DNA of 64,000 nucleotides from Stutzerimonas degradans (GCF_024448505.1 NZ_JAMOHV010000005.1:62001-126000), one strand, 5' to 3'. Shown: positions 1 through 9,701, numbered from the stretch's first letter. The notes: generated by a model not told the origin, from the letters alone. A program made the numbers and translations.

Positions 1-2
1 TG

Positions 3-365
3 TTTAGCAGCTTCGACCCCGACTGCCTGGCCGCCTATATCGAGCATGGCCTTGAACCCGCCGGGCAGGGGATGCGCCTGCGTTTCGACCCGCAGACCGA
101 AATCGACATCTACCGCAGCGTGCCGCATGTCACGCCCGGCTGGCCGCCGGCGTTGAAGCTTCCGCTGGCGATGGTGCGCGGCCGCGACAGCCGCGTGGTG
201 CTGCCGCATCACGCCTATCTGCTGCGCCTAATGGCGCGCGGCGAGGCGCATCGCCTGCCCGGCGGACATATGTTCCCACTGGAGCGTCCGACGGAAACCG
301 CCGATCTGCTGCGTCGTCTGCTGGCTCGCTGGAACCCGGCTGTCGCGAACCGGGGTGCCGCATGA
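3..365 (+). CDS. alpha/beta hydrolase, C-terminal part (cut by window edge)
   Basis: The reading frame is already open at the first bases, so only the last 120 residues are visible. The C-terminal motif GGHMFPLERP carries what looks like the catalytic histidine of an alpha/beta hydrolase, and the preceding stretch with VRGRDSRVV resembles the strand holding the acid residue. The nucleophile elbow lies outside the window, so the substrate cannot be judged. The stop overlaps the start of the next hydrolase gene by 4 bases (ATGA), which implies translational coupling between two related hydrolases. The family call is fairly safe; a specific function is not. Confidence 0.75.
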   Translation, partial: FSSFDPDCLAAYIEHGLEPAGQGMRLRFDPQTEIDIYRSVPHVTPGWPPALKLPLAMVRGRDSRVVLPHHAYLLRLMARGEAHRLPGGHMFPLERPTETADLLRRLLARWNPAVANRGAA

Positions 366-1216
366 GTGTGGCATTCGAGGAGGTCCGGCTGAGCTTGCCG
401 CATATCGAAGTGGCTGCGCACCTGTACGGACCGCAGGACGGCCGCCCGGTGATCGCGCTGCACGGCTGGCTGGACAACGCGGCGAGCTTCAGCCGGCTGG
501 CGCCGCGCCTGCCGGGGCTGCGTATCGTCGCGCTGGATCTGCCGGGACACGGCCATTCGGCGCATCGTCCGCTGGGCGCGGGCTACAACATCTGGGACTA
601 CGTGCTCGATGTGTTGCAGGTGGCCGAACAGTTCGGCTGGCAGCGTTTTTCCCTGCTCGGTCACTCGATGGGCGCGATCGTCGCGGTGCTGCTGGCTGGC
701 GCGCTGCCGCAGCGGGTCGAGCGGCTGGCGCTGATCGACGGGGTGATTCCCTATACCGGTGAGGCGGACGAGGCACCGCAGCGGCTGGGTGCCGCGCTCG
801 ATGCGCTGCTGGCGATCGACGACAAGCGCAAGCCGGTCTATGCGACCTTCGAGCGGGCCGTCGCCGCGCGCATGAAAGGTGTCGGTGCGGTCAGCCGCGA
901 GGCCGCCGAGCGTCTGGCCGAACGCGGCCTGATGCCGGTGCCGGGTGGCTACACCTGGCGTACCGACGCGCGGCTCATGCTGCCGTCGCCGCTGCGGCTG
1001 ACCCGCGCGCACGCGCTGGCGTTCGTCGCGCAGGTCACCTGCCCAACCACCCTTGTACTGGCCGAGCAGGGGCTGATGACCGAACCGCAACTGCGTGAAC
1101 TGACCGCGCAACTGCCGTTCGACAAGCACTACCTGCCCGGTGGGCATCATCTGCATCTGGACGACGATGCCGGCGCCGCTGCGGTCGCCGCGTGCTTCGA
1201 ACCCTTCTTTCGTTAG
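362..1216 (+). CDS. alpha/beta fold hydrolase
   Basis: A 284-residue cytoplasmic alpha/beta hydrolase with no signal peptide. The oxyanion-loop motif LHGWLDNAASF lies near residues 33-43, the nucleophile elbow is GHSMG with Ser102, and the probable catalytic His is in GGHHLHLDD near the C-terminus. The length is normal for the MhpC/esterase-like branch. It overlaps the upstream hydrolase gene by 4 bases, so the two probably form one transcript. A perfect inverted repeat lies downstream before the next gene. The substrate is unknown; an esterase or C-C hydrolase role is possible, but nothing nearby points to a catabolic pathway. Confidence 0.85.
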   Translation: MSVAFEEVRLSLPHIEVAAHLYGPQDGRPVIALHGWLDNAASFSRLAPRLPGLRIVALDLPGHGHSAHRPLGAGYNIWDYVLDVLQVAEQFGWQRFSLLGHSMGAIVAVLLAGALPQRVERLALIDGVIPYTGEADEAPQRLGAALDALLAIDDKRKPVYATFERAVAARMKGVGAVSREAAERLAERGLMPVPGGYTWRTDARLMLPSPLRLTRAHALAFVAQVTCPTTLVLAEQGLMTEPQLRELTAQLPFDKHYLPGGHHLHLDDDAGAAAVAACFEPFFR

Positions 1217-1291
1217 CGCGCCGTCACGCAAGATGCTGTGGCAATCGCCTGCTTGACTTGCTTTTGGCAACTGGCGAGGCTGACCGCCAGT

Positions 1292-1330
1292 CGGCATCTG
1301 GCCGCCTCCATCGGCGGCGGCCAGATGCCG
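1292..1330. repeat. perfect 15-bp inverted repeat, intergenic hairpin
   Basis: The arms at 1292-1306 and 1316-1330 are perfectly complementary over 15 bases, GC-rich, with a 9-base loop. No T-run follows, so it is not a classical intrinsic terminator. It sits between the hydrolase stop and the DUF4892 start. It could limit read-through, stabilise a 3' end, or belong to a dispersed extragenic palindrome family. Confidence 0.7.
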
Positions 1331-1360
1331 GATGAAACTCGTGCAAGCAAGGGTGATGCG

Positions 1361-2176
1361 TTGAAAAGAGCGATGCGATGGACAGGCCTGCTGGGATTGT
1401 TGCTGACGGGCACGCCGTTGCTGGCGGCGGACGTCGCCGGTAGCGCCGATCTCGCGGTTCTGGCGCGCTACCCGCAGGCAGAGATCGTCGATTACCGGCA
1501 GGCGTCGGTGAGCGAGCGGATCTATCCGCAGGACTCGCTCCGCCGTATCAGCGGCAAGTTGCGCATGGCCAGCCAGGTCAGCGCAGCCGGTCAGTTGACC
1601 GTCGTTACCTATCAGCTTCCCGACACCCACAGTGGCATCGAAGCCTTCACCCAGTCCCGGCGCGCCGTGCTCGATGATGGAGCAGAGCTGTTGTTCTGGT
1701 GCGAAGGCCGTGAGTGCGGCTCCAGCAGCCTGTGGGCCAACGCGGTGTTTGGCAAGGCCAAGCTCTACGGGCCGGAGGGTCAGCAGGCCTACTTGCTGGC
1801 GCGCCTGCCACAGGCCGGTGACAGCCTGCTCGCGCTCTATGGCGTCACGCGCGGCAATGGCCGCTCCTATCTTCATGCCGAGCAGCTGGAGCCGAGCGCG
1901 CCGCTCGGTGAACTGTTGCCGAACGCGGCGACCCTGCTGCGCCAGTTGCGCGACAGTGGCGAGCTGCGCCTGCCACGCCTGCCGGATGAACCGTCGGCCG
2001 AGTGGAGCGCGCTGCTTGCCGAACTCATGCGGCTGGACAGCACCCTTCGCGTCAGCCTGGCCGGGCGTGCCGGCGGCGCCTGGCGCGAAGCCCTGATCGC
2101 TGAGCGGATCGGCGCCCGGCGGCTCGAGCTAGACGATTCGGCCGAGGCCGGGCTGCTCATCAGGCTATTGCGCTAA
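1361..2176 (+). CDS. DUF4892 family exported protein
   Basis: A protein of about 271 residues with a typical signal peptide (KRAMRW, then a leucine-rich core, then LLAAD), so it is predicted to be periplasmic. The mature part matches DUF4892 as I remember it: the start with LARYPQAEIVDYRQ and a central cysteine pair in FWCEGRECGSSSLWAN. I place the start at the TTG at 1361 because an AAGGGTG ribosome site lies 5-11 bases upstream. The ATG at 1373 has poor spacing and the longer upstream frame runs through a hairpin. Its function is not known. Some members also carry a C-terminal OmpA-like domain, which I do not see here. Confidence 0.7.
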   Translation: MKRAMRWTGLLGLLLTGTPLLAADVAGSADLAVLARYPQAEIVDYRQASVSERIYPQDSLRRISGKLRMASQVSAAGQLTVVTYQLPDTHSGIEAFTQSRRAVLDDGAELLFWCEGRECGSSSLWANAVFGKAKLYGPEGQQAYLLARLPQAGDSLLALYGVTRGNGRSYLHAEQLEPSAPLGELLPNAATLLRQLRDSGELRLPRLPDEPSAEWSALLAELMRLDSTLRVSLAGRAGGAWREALIAERIGARRLELDDSAEAGLLIRLLR

Positions 2177-2225
2177 GACGCTTCGTCGGGCTGCAATAGC
2201 CGTCCTTTCCAGAGAGTAACCGCGC

Positions 2226-3314
2226 ATGCTCAACAACGACCGCCTGCTGGTGCAGATCCTGCTTCTGGTCCTGCTCGGTGCCTGCCTCTGGGTACTGGCG
2301 CCATTCGCTTCGGCGCTGTTCTGGGCGGCAGTGCTGGCGTTTGCCAGCTGGCCGCTGATGCGCCTGCTGACCCGTCAGCTGAACGGCAACGCAAGCCTGG
2401 CGGCGGGGCTGCTGACCTTTTGCTGGATGGTGCTGGTGGCCGTGCCGCTGGTCTGGCTTGGCTTCAACATCGCCGATCAGATTCGCGAGGCCAACGCGCT
2501 GCTGCACAACCTGCAGGTCGACGGCCTGCCAGCGCCGCCGACCTGGCTCGGCGAACTGCCACTGATCGGCGACAACCTGGTCACGCTGTGGAGCACGGTC
2601 CATGAGCAGGGCACGGCGCTGCTGGCCAGCGCCCGCCCGTACATCGGCCAGGTCGGCAACTGGCTGCTGGTGCGCAGCGCGCGCATCGGTGGCGGCATGC
2701 TCGAGCTGGCACTGAGCCTGGTACTGGTGTTCTTCTTCTATCGCGACGGGCCGCGCCTGGCGGCGTTCGTCCATAGCCTGCTGGACCGGCTGATCGGCCG
2801 CGAGCGTGCCGATCACTACCTGGAGCTGGTGGCCGGCACGGTGCAGCGCGTGGTCAACGGTGTCATCGGTACCGCAGCGGCGCAGGCCGTACTGGCCTAT
2901 GTGGGCTTCAGCATCGCCGGGGTGCCGGCGGCGCTGGTGCTCGGCCTGCTCACCTTCGCGTTCAGTTTCCTGATGGTGCCGCCGCTGGTCTGGGGGCCGG
3001 CGGTCGCCTGGCTGGTATGGCAGGGCGACTACGGCATGGCGGTGTTTCTCGGTATCTGGGGCATGTTCATCATCAGCGGGGTGGACAACATCCTCAAACC
3101 CTACCTGATCAGCCGCGGCGGCAACCTGCCGCTGGTGGTGGTGCTGCTCGGCGTGTTCGGCGGGGTACTGGCCTTCGGCTTCATGGGGCTGTTCCTCGGG
3201 CCGACGCTGCTGGCGGTAGCCTTCAGCCTGCTGGGCGACTGGCTGATCAAGGAAGTCCCGCAAACCACCGAGAAGGACAGCACCGGCGAGCCGATTGACA
3301 AGCCGCAGTGCTAA
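2226..3314 (+). CDS. AI-2E family transporter (PerM/YdiK-like permease)
   Basis: A 362-residue inner-membrane protein with the usual architecture of the AI-2E exporter superfamily. Two or three N-terminal helices (from about residue 8) are followed by a soluble central section (about 85-155) and then a C-terminal bundle of five helices. The family signature region around ISGVDNILKPYLISRG and the glycine-rich VVLLGVFGGVLAFGFMGLFLGP are both present. Members export signals, ions or solutes depending on subfamily, and the subfamily cannot be fixed from sequence alone. The gene stands alone and converges on the patatin gene with only 16 bases between stops. Confidence 0.85.
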   Translation: MLNNDRLLVQILLLVLLGACLWVLAPFASALFWAAVLAFASWPLMRLLTRQLNGNASLAAGLLTFCWMVLVAVPLVWLGFNIADQIREANALLHNLQVDGLPAPPTWLGELPLIGDNLVTLWSTVHEQGTALLASARPYIGQVGNWLLVRSARIGGGMLELALSLVLVFFFYRDGPRLAAFVHSLLDRLIGRERADHYLELVAGTVQRVVNGVIGTAAAQAVLAYVGFSIAGVPAALVLGLLTFAFSFLMVPPLVWGPAVAWLVWQGDYGMAVFLGIWGMFIISGVDNILKPYLISRGGNLPLVVVLLGVFGGVLAFGFMGLFLGPTLLAVAFSLLGDWLIKEVPQTTEKDSTGEPIDKPQC

Positions 3315-3330
3315 GGGCCAGCGGACGGCG

Positions 3331-4323
3331 CTACAGCTCCAGCTCGTAGCGCGCCAGGGCGTCGTGGGCGACGATGCGTCCCAGTTCGATCAGCTCCGGC
3401 GCCTTGTCGAATTCGTAGAAGCGACAGGCGCGCTTGGGAATGTTCACCAGCACGTTCGGCGGATAGCCGGCGATCTTGTATTGCGCCAGCGACGACTGCA
3501 TGACGTCGAAGCTCTGGTTGATCAGCTCCAGCAACGAGGCGGGGCCGCCGACATCCACGACGGTCGAGCCGGCGGCCGACTTCGGTGCCGTCTCGCTGGA
3601 CGGCGCCGCGGGCGGCTGGTCCCCGCGCAGCAGCTCGCCGGCGCGGATGTCGGCGATGTGTTGCGGCGAAAGACCGCCACCATCCTTGCGCCAGAACGGG
3701 ATGTGCGAGCTGATCGACGTCAGCATCGAATCGAAGCGCCCCGGCCGTTCGATTTCCGGCAGCGAATATTGCTTGTGGTTGTTGGCGTTGAGGTTGACCG
3801 CGATGATCAGATCGCAGTGGCTCGACACCACCGGCACGATCGGCAGCGGGTTGAGCAGGCCGCCGTCGACCAGCACGCGGTTGTCCTGCACCACCGGCGT
3901 GAACAGGCTGGGAATCGCCGCAGACGCACGCATCGCCAGCTCCAGACTGCCTTCCTGGAACCAGATCTCCTGCTGGTTGGTGAGGTCGGTGGCCACCGCC
4001 GTGAAGGGGATCGGCAGATCCTCGATGTTCACCTCGCCGAGCATTTCGCGCACCCGGCCGAAGACCTTCTCGCCGCGAATCGCACCGAGGCTGAAGCTCG
4101 GATCGACCAGGCGCAGTAGATCGAGATAATCCAGCCCCTCGATCCAGGCGCGGTACTCGCGGAGCTTGCCGGCCGCATAGATGCCGCCGACCACGGCGCC
4201 CATCGAGCAGCCGGCGATGCAGTCGATGGTGTAGCCACGTGCCAGGATTTCATCGATGACGCCGATGTGCGCATACCCACGCGCGCCTCCCGAGCCCAAT
4301 ACCAGCGCTACTTTCTTGCTCAT
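3331..4323 (-). CDS. patatin-like phospholipase (RssA/YchK type)
   Basis: A 330-residue patatin-family serine hydrolase. The glycine-rich oxyanion motif GSGGARGYAHIG lies near residues 10-21. The nucleophile elbow is GCSMG with Ser40, and the partner Asp is in the DGG of LVDGGLLNPLP. There is no signal peptide, so it is probably cytoplasmic or peripheral. I start at the ATG at 4323, which has a GGGGGAAAG ribosome site; an upstream in-frame extension encodes a basic stretch foreign to the family. It transcribes away from selD. It is likely a lipid acyl hydrolase, with unknown physiological substrate. Confidence 0.85.
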   Translation of the reverse strand: MSKKVALVLGSGGARGYAHIGVIDEILARGYTIDCIAGCSMGAVVGGIYAAGKLREYRAWIEGLDYLDLLRLVDPSFSLGAIRGEKVFGRVREMLGEVNIEDLPIPFTAVATDLTNQQEIWFQEGSLELAMRASAAIPSLFTPVVQDNRVLVDGGLLNPLPIVPVVSSHCDLIIAVNLNANNHKQYSLPEIERPGRFDSMLTSISSHIPFWRKDGGGLSPQHIADIRAGELLRGDQPPAAPSSETAPKSAAGSTVVDVGGPASLLELINQSFDVMQSSLAQYKIAGYPPNVLVNIPKRACRFYEFDKAPELIELGRIVAHDALARYELEL

Positions 4324-4484
4324 GCGGCTTTCCCCCCGTTCTGTGTCGTTAGCTTCTCGCCGCGCACGGGTACGCCGCAAGGGGCGCTATACCAAAGCAG
4401 GCCGTCCACCACCCCGTTTGCCGCCGCTCGTTGAAGGCTTTGCTACAATCGCGGCCCGTTTTGCATGCAGCACGAGAGAGTCCG

Positions 4485-5519
4485 ATGAGCGAACCGATCC
4501 GCCTCACCCAGTACAGCCATGGCGCCGGTTGCGGCTGCAAGATCTCGCCCAGAGTGCTGGACGTGATTCTTGCCGGCAGCGGCGCGCAGAACCTCGACCC
4601 GCGGCTGTGGGTCGGCAATGCTTCGCGCGACGATGCGGCGGTCTACGGTATCGACGAAGAGCGTGGCGTCGTCTCGACCACCGACTTCTTCATGCCGATC
4701 GTTGACGATCCCTTCGATTTCGGTCGTATCGCCGCGACCAACGCGATCAGCGATATCTATGCAATGGGCGGCGACCCGCTGATGGCCATCGCCATCCTCG
4801 GCTGGCCGGTCAACGTACTGCCGCCGGAAGTGGCGCGCGAGGTCATCGCCGGTGGTCGCGCGGTGTGCGACGCCGCCGGCATTCCGCTGGCCGGTGGACA
4901 TTCGATCGATGCGCCCGAGCCGATCTTCGGTCTGGCCGTCACCGGCCTGGTGAACAAGCGCCAGATGAAGCGCAATGACACCGCCACCGCCGGTTGCAAG
5001 CTCTACCTGACCAAACCGCTGGGCATCGGCATCCTCACCACTGCCGAGAAAAAGGCCAAGCTGCGTGCCGAAGACGTGGGCCTGGCGCGCGACTGGATGT
5101 GCACGCTCAACACCGCCGGCAGCCGCTTCGGCAAGCTCGAAGGGGTGCGTGCGATGACCGATGTCACCGGCTTCGGCCTGCTCGGCCACCTGGTGGAAAT
5201 GGCCGACGGCAGCGGCGTGACGGCCGAGATCGAGTACGCGCGCGTGCCGCGTCTGCCAGGCGTGGAGTACTACCTCGAACAGGGCTGCGTGCCCGGCGGT
5301 ACCCAGCGCAATTTCGACAGTTACGGCGAGCGTATCGCCGCGCTCGACGAGGCGCACAAGCAACTGCTGTGTGATCCGCAGACCAGCGGCGGGCTGCTGG
5401 TGGCCGTGGCGCCGGAAGGCGAGGCAGAGTTCCTGGCCGTTGCCGGGGAGCTGGGCCTGGCGCTGGAGCCGATTGGCCAGTTGGTCGACGCGCGCGGCCA
5501 TGCCGTCGAGGTGCGCTGA
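4485..5519 (+). CDS. selD: selenide, water dikinase
   Basis: A 344-residue enzyme that makes selenophosphate from selenide and ATP, the selenium donor for selenouridine and selenocysteine. The N-terminal loop SHGAGCGCK carries the catalytic Cys16 and Lys19 (Cys17 and Lys20 in E. coli), so this is the cysteine rather than selenocysteine form. The PurM/AIRS-type ATP-binding fold follows, with [10 protein letters not shown] and [13 protein letters not shown]. The start at 4485 has a GAGAG ribosome site and a TACAAT -10-like box lies at 4444-4449. Its TGA overlaps the ATG of selU by one base. No selA or selB is in the window. Confidence 0.97.
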   Translation: MSEPIRLTQYSHGAGCGCKISPRVLDVILAGSGAQNLDPRLWVGNASRDDAAVYGIDEERGVVSTTDFFMPIVDDPFDFGRIAATNAISDIYAMGGDPLMAIAILGWPVNVLPPEVAREVIAGGRAVCDAAGIPLAGGHSIDAPEPIFGLAVTGLVNKRQMKRNDTATAGCKLYLTKPLGIGILTTAEKKAKLRAEDVGLARDWMCTLNTAGSRFGKLEGVRAMTDVTGFGLLGHLVEMADGSGVTAEIEYARVPRLPGVEYYLEQGCVPGGTQRNFDSYGERIAALDEAHKQLLCDPQTSGGLLVAVAPEGEAEFLAVAGELGLALEPIGQLVDARGHAVEVR

Positions 5520-6628
5520 TGCGTGGCGATACCGCTGATTACCGGGCGCTGTTCCTCAACGACATTCCGATGATGGATGCCCGTGCGCCGGTGGAGTTTG
5601 CCAAGGGCGCGTTTCCCGGCGTGGTCAATCTGCCGCTGATGAACGACAGCGAGCGGCAGAAGGTCGGCACCTGCTACAAGCAGCATGGGCAGAAGGCCGC
5701 GCTCGATCTGGGCCACCAGCTCGTCTCGGGCAAGGTCAAGGCCGAGCGGATGCAGGCCTGGGCCGATTTCGCCCGCGCGCACCCCGATGGCTACCTGTAC
5801 TGCTTCCGCGGCGGACTGCGCTCGCAGATTGTCCAGCAGTGGCTGCGCGACGAGGCGGGCATCGACTATCCGCGGGTGGTCGGCGGCTACAAGGCGCTGC
5901 GCCATTTCCTGCTCGAAACCCTCGAACAGGCGGTGCAGCAGTGCGACTTCGTGCTGGTCGGCGGCATGACCGGCACTGGCAAAACCGAAGTGCTGGCGCG
6001 GCTGAACAACAGCGTGGACCTGGAGGCGCTGGCCAATCATCGCGGCTCCAGCTTCGGCAAGCGTGCTACGCCGCAGCCCGGCCAGATCGATTTCGAAAAC
6101 CTGCTGGCGATCCGCCTGCTGAAACTGCGCGCTGCCGGTGTCGAACGCTTCGCGCTGGAAGACGAGGCGCGGCTGGTAGGGCGCTGCTCGATTCCGCTGC
6201 CGCTGTTTCAAGGCATGCAGCAGTTTCCGCTGGTGTGGCTGGAAGACAGCCTCGAGGGCCGCATCGAACGGATTCTCAAGGACTACGTGATCGACCTCTG
6301 CGCCGAGTTCATCGGCGAGCAGGGCGAGGCCGGTTTCGCTGCGTTCGCCGAGCGTTTGCAGCAAAGCCTGGTCAATATCCAGAAGCGCCTGGGCGGTGAA
6401 CGCTATCAGCGTCTGGCGCTGCTGATGGACCAGGCGCTGGCCGAGCAGGCGCGCAGTGGTGCGGTGGATCTGCACCGTGGCTGGATCGAAGGATTGCTCG
6501 GCGAGTACTACGATCCGATGTACGCCTACCAGCGCGAGAGCAAGGCCGAGCGTATCGAGTTCGCCGGCGAGCAGCAGGCGGTGGTCGAATACCTGCAGCA
6601 GCGCGCCCGCACGGCTGTCTCGCATTGA
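5519..6628 (+). CDS. selU: tRNA 2-selenouridine synthase
   Basis: A 369-residue enzyme (also called MnmH or YbbB) that replaces the sulfur of 2-thiouridine at wobble position 34 of some tRNAs with selenium, using selenophosphate from SelD. It has an N-terminal rhodanese domain (about residues 10-130) with catalytic Cys95 in [13 protein letters not shown]-loop domain with Walker [10 protein letters not shown] follows at about 148-156. The start overlaps the selD stop by one base, so selenophosphate maker and user are translationally coupled. The length matches the family. Confidence 0.96.
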   Translation: MRGDTADYRALFLNDIPMMDARAPVEFAKGAFPGVVNLPLMNDSERQKVGTCYKQHGQKAALDLGHQLVSGKVKAERMQAWADFARAHPDGYLYCFRGGLRSQIVQQWLRDEAGIDYPRVVGGYKALRHFLLETLEQAVQQCDFVLVGGMTGTGKTEVLARLNNSVDLEALANHRGSSFGKRATPQPGQIDFENLLAIRLLKLRAAGVERFALEDEARLVGRCSIPLPLFQGMQQFPLVWLEDSLEGRIERILKDYVIDLCAEFIGEQGEAGFAAFAERLQQSLVNIQKRLGGERYQRLALLMDQALAEQARSGAVDLHRGWIEGLLGEYYDPMYAYQRESKAERIEFAGEQQAVVEYLQQRARTAVSH

Positions 6629-6653
6629 TTCGAAAGCAACGGAGGGATGAACG

Positions 6654-6932
6654 ATGAACGTCTGGCTATCCGTACCCCTGTTGGCACTGCTGCTGGTCGG
6701 CTGCGCCGGCAAGACCGCCTACCGTGACAGCTGCGCCGCCGAGCTGGACGCCGCGTGGAAGGAGCAGAGCCTGGCTGAAGCCGAAGGATTCGCCGGCACC
6801 GTGAGCTATTCCAAGGCCATGGCCCTGCTTACCGGCGCCAAGACCCAGCAGCAGTTCGAGGCATTTCACGGCTGCGTGGAAAAGGCGCAGAAGGCGCGCT
6901 TCTACCTGAGAGAGTCGCGCGCCGGTCGCTGA
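6654..6932 (+). CDS. small predicted lipoprotein
   Basis: A 92-residue protein with an N-terminal hydrophobic stretch and the lipobox LLVGC, so Cys17 is the predicted lipid-modified residue. The mature part is short, largely helical and charged, with two further cysteines that could pair. A GGAGGG ribosome site precedes the start. It follows selU by 25 bases and may share its transcript, although no link to selenium is apparent. I do not recognise a named family. Confidence 0.75.
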   Translation: MNVWLSVPLLALLLVGCAGKTAYRDSCAAELDAAWKEQSLAEAEGFAGTVSYSKAMALLTGAKTQQQFEAFHGCVEKAQKARFYLRESRAGR

Positions 6933-7016
6933 ACGGCAGCCTGCAGGACGGGGGCCGGTCAGCCGCAGGCAAAGCCGGCACCACACTGAAGACTGCGGTC
7001 CCGGCACCGGGGCCGC

Positions 7017-9701
7017 TCACAGCTGCCGGCCACGGCGTCGGCGCCACCACTTGTCCAGTTCCACCACCGCCAGCAACGTGCCCCCGGCCAGCACGCAGAT
7101 GGCCCACGCCTGCGGGCTGAGCGCGGCGGTCTGGAACAACCGCTGCAGCGGCGACCAGTGGGTGAACGCTACCTGCAGCACCAGCAGCAGCGCGACCATG
7201 CTCCAGACCATCGGATTGCCACGCAAACCGAAGTGCGCCGGTGCGTTGATCTGGCGGCTGGCAAACAGGTAGGCGATCTCGCAGAACACCAGCGTGTTGA
7301 CCCCCAGCGTGCGACTGACCTCCAGGCTCCAGCCCTGCCGCTGGGCAAAGAGGAACACCGCGATGCAGGCCGCCGTCATCAGCAGCGAGACCAGCATCAC
7401 GCGCCAGAGCAGCTGCGCCCCCAGCAGCGGCGCGCTCGGATCGCGGGGCGGGCGGCGCATCAGGTCGGCCTCGCCGGGTTCGAACGCCAGCGCCAGCGCC
7501 AGCGTCACCGCGGTGATCATGTTGAGCCAGAGAATCTGCAGCGGCGTGATCGGCAGCGTCAGCCCCAGCGCGATGGCGACCAGCAACACCAGCGCCTCGC
7601 CCACGTTGGTAGGCAGGATGAATATGATGGATTTCTTCAGGTTGTCGTAGACCGTGCGGCCTTCCTCCACCGCATGGGCGATGGTGGCGAAATTGTCGTC
7701 GGCCAGCACCATCTGTGCCGCCTCCTTGGCCGCCTCGGTGCCCTTGATGCCCATCGCCACACCGATATCGGCGCGCTTGAGCGCTGGCGCGTCGTTGACG
7801 CCATCGCCGGTCATCGCCACCCGTGCGCCGCAGGCCTGCAGGCGCTGCACCAGGCGCAGCTTGTGCGCCGGGCTGGTGCGGGCGAACACCGCGGTCTGCG
7901 CCAGGCGTGCGTCCAGCTCCGCATCGCTGAGCCGATCCAGCTCCGCGCCGGTGAGCGGCGGTTGCTCGCCGAGCCCGAGGCGCTGGGCGATGGCGGCGGC
8001 GGTCGCGGCATGGTCGCCGGTGATCATCTTCACGGCGATGCCGGCGCGCTGGCATTCAGCGATGGCAGCGATGGCCTCCTCGCGTGGCGGGTCGAGCATG
8101 CCGACCAGCCCGAGCAGCACGAAGTCGCCTTCGAGATCCTCGTAGGCCAGCTCATGCTGCGGCGTGCCCAGTGCGCGCATCGCCAGGCCGAGCATGCGCA
8201 GACCCTGGCGGGCGCCATCGTCGAGTACGGCGTGCCAGTGGGCCGGGTCCAGCGGCTCAGTGCTGCCGGCGGCGAACTGGCGGTTGCACACTTCGAGCAG
8301 CCGCTCCGGCGCGCCGACCAGATAGATCAGCCCGTGGCCGGCGTGGTCGTGATGCAGGCTGGCCATGCAGCGCCGCTCCGAGCTGAACGGAATACCGTCG
8401 ACGCGCGGCATATGCGTGTGCTCGTGAGTGGTCTGCAAACCAAGCTTGCCGGCCAGGGTGAGCAGTGCCGCCTCGGTCGGGTCGCCGGTGATGCACCAGC
8501 CATCGCCTTCGCGCAGCAGGCTGGCGCTGTTGCACAGCAGCCCGGCGCGGGCCAGCTCCAGCAGGTCGCTGGCCTGTTCCGGCTCGCAGGGCTGGCCGTC
8601 GCCGCTGCTGACCGCGCCCGTCGGCGCGTAGCCGACGCCCTGGATGTGATAGCGATGCTCGGCGGTGAAGACCTGCTGCACGGTCATTTCATTGCGCGTC
8701 AGCGTGCCGGTCTTGTCCGAGCAGATCACCGTCACCGCGCCGAGGCTCTCGACCGCCGGCAGCCGGCGGATGATCGCCCGCCGCCGTGCCATGCGCTGCA
8801 CGCCAAGCGCCAGGGCGATGGTCAGCACGGCGGGCAGGCCCTCGGGAATCGCCGCGACCGCCAGGCCAACGGCCGCCAGCAGCATCTCGCTGGAGGAGTA
8901 ATCGCGCAGCGTGACGCCGAACACATAGGTGCCGAGCGCCAGCACCAGGATGATTACGGTGAGGACCTTGGCGAAGCGCGCGATGTCGCCCAGCAGCGGC
9001 GTCTGCAGGCTGACCACTTCGCCGAGCATGTGGCTGATCCGGCCCAGCTCGGTCTGTCCGGCGGTTGCCACCACCACGCCGTAGCCGTTGCCGGCGCTGA
9101 CCAGCGTGCCGGAGTAGGCCATGCTGCTGCGATCGCCGAGGCTGGCGTCATGACTGACCGGCTCGACCTGTTTGCTGCTGGGCAGCGATTCACCGGTCAG
9201 GGCGGCCTCTTCGATGCGCAGGTCGCGGCATTCGAGCAGGCGCAGGTCGGCCGGAACCCGGTCGCCGGGTTCCAGCAGCACCAGATCGCCCGGTACCAGT
9301 TCCTCGGCCGGCACGCTGAGCGTGTGTCCGGCGCGGCGCACGCGGCTGTCGAGCGTCAGCAGCTTCTGAATGGCGCGCATGGCCTGTTCCGCCTTGCCTT
9401 CCTGAATGAAGCCGACCAGCGCGTTGATCACCACCACGGCGACGATCACCGTGCTGTCGAGCCATTCGCCGAGTGCCAGAGTGACCAGCGCCGAGAGCAG
9501 TAGCACGTAGATCAGCAGGTTGTGGAACTGCAGCAGCAGGCGCTTGAGCGCGCCGTTGCCCTGGCGCTGCGGCAAGCGGTTGGGGCCGAACTGCTGCAGG
9601 CGCTGCTGCGCCTGTTCGGCGCTCAGGCCGCTGTGGGTGCTGTCCAGTTGCTGCAGGATCTGCTCGGCGGGTTGCGCATGCCAGCTGTCTGGTTCGGCCA
9701 T
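7017..9701 (-). CDS. cation-transporting P-type ATPase, Ca2+/type II
   Basis: An 894-residue P-type ATPase. An N-terminal cation-ATPase segment (about 1-70) precedes the membrane helices. The actuator motif LTGES is at 168-172, helix 4 carries PEGLP at 286-290, and the phosphorylation motif DKTGTLT has Asp329. The hinge region TGDGVNDAPALKRADIGVAMG is also present, followed by C-terminal helices. PEGLP without a CPC motif argues against a heavy-metal pump and favours the SERCA/PMA1-like type II group. The ion, probably Ca2+, is inferred. It is a single-gene unit converging on the small lipoprotein gene. Confidence 0.92.
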   Translation of the reverse strand: MAEPDSWHAQPAEQILQQLDSTHSGLSAEQAQQRLQQFGPNRLPQRQGNGALKRLLLQFHNLLIYVLLLSALVTLALGEWLDSTVIVAVVVINALVGFIQEGKAEQAMRAIQKLLTLDSRVRRAGHTLSVPAEELVPGDLVLLEPGDRVPADLRLLECRDLRIEEAALTGESLPSSKQVEPVSHDASLGDRSSMAYSGTLVSAGNGYGVVVATAGQTELGRISHMLGEVVSLQTPLLGDIARFAKVLTVIILVLALGTYVFGVTLRDYSSSEMLLAAVGLAVAAIPEGLPAVLTIALALGVQRMARRRAIIRRLPAVESLGAVTVICSDKTGTLTRNEMTVQQVFTAEHRYHIQGVGYAPTGAVSSGDGQPCEPEQASDLLELARAGLLCNSASLLREGDGWCITGDPTEAALLTLAGKLGLQTTHEHTHMPRVDGIPFSSERRCMASLHHDHAGHGLIYLVGAPERLLEVCNRQFAAGSTEPLDPAHWHAVLDDGARQGLRMLGLAMRALGTPQHELAYEDLEGDFVLLGLVGMLDPPREEAIAAIAECQRAGIAVKMITGDHAATAAAIAQRLGLGEQPPLTGAELDRLSDAELDARLAQTAVFARTSPAHKLRLVQRLQACGARVAMTGDGVNDAPALKRADIGVAMGIKGTEAAKEAAQMVLADDNFATIAHAVEEGRTVYDNLKKSIIFILPTNVGEALVLLVAIALGLTLPITPLQILWLNMITAVTLALALAFEPGEADLMRRPPRDPSAPLLGAQLLWRVMLVSLLMTAACIAVFLFAQRQGWSLEVSRTLGVNTLVFCEIAYLFASRQINAPAHFGLRGNPMVWSMVALLLVLQVAFTHWSPLQRLFQTAALSPQAWAICVLAGGTLLAVVELDKWWRRRRGRQL

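Noticed and set aside
4485..4560. Selenocysteine in SelD
   Set aside because: The catalytic position is an ordinary TGC cysteine codon and there is no in-frame TGA.
7158..9503. 781-codon open frame on the plus strand, antisense to the P-type ATPase
   Set aside because: The translation is rich in His, Gln, Arg and Ala without any domain, and the other strand encodes a complete P-type ATPase with all motifs. It is a GC-bias shadow.
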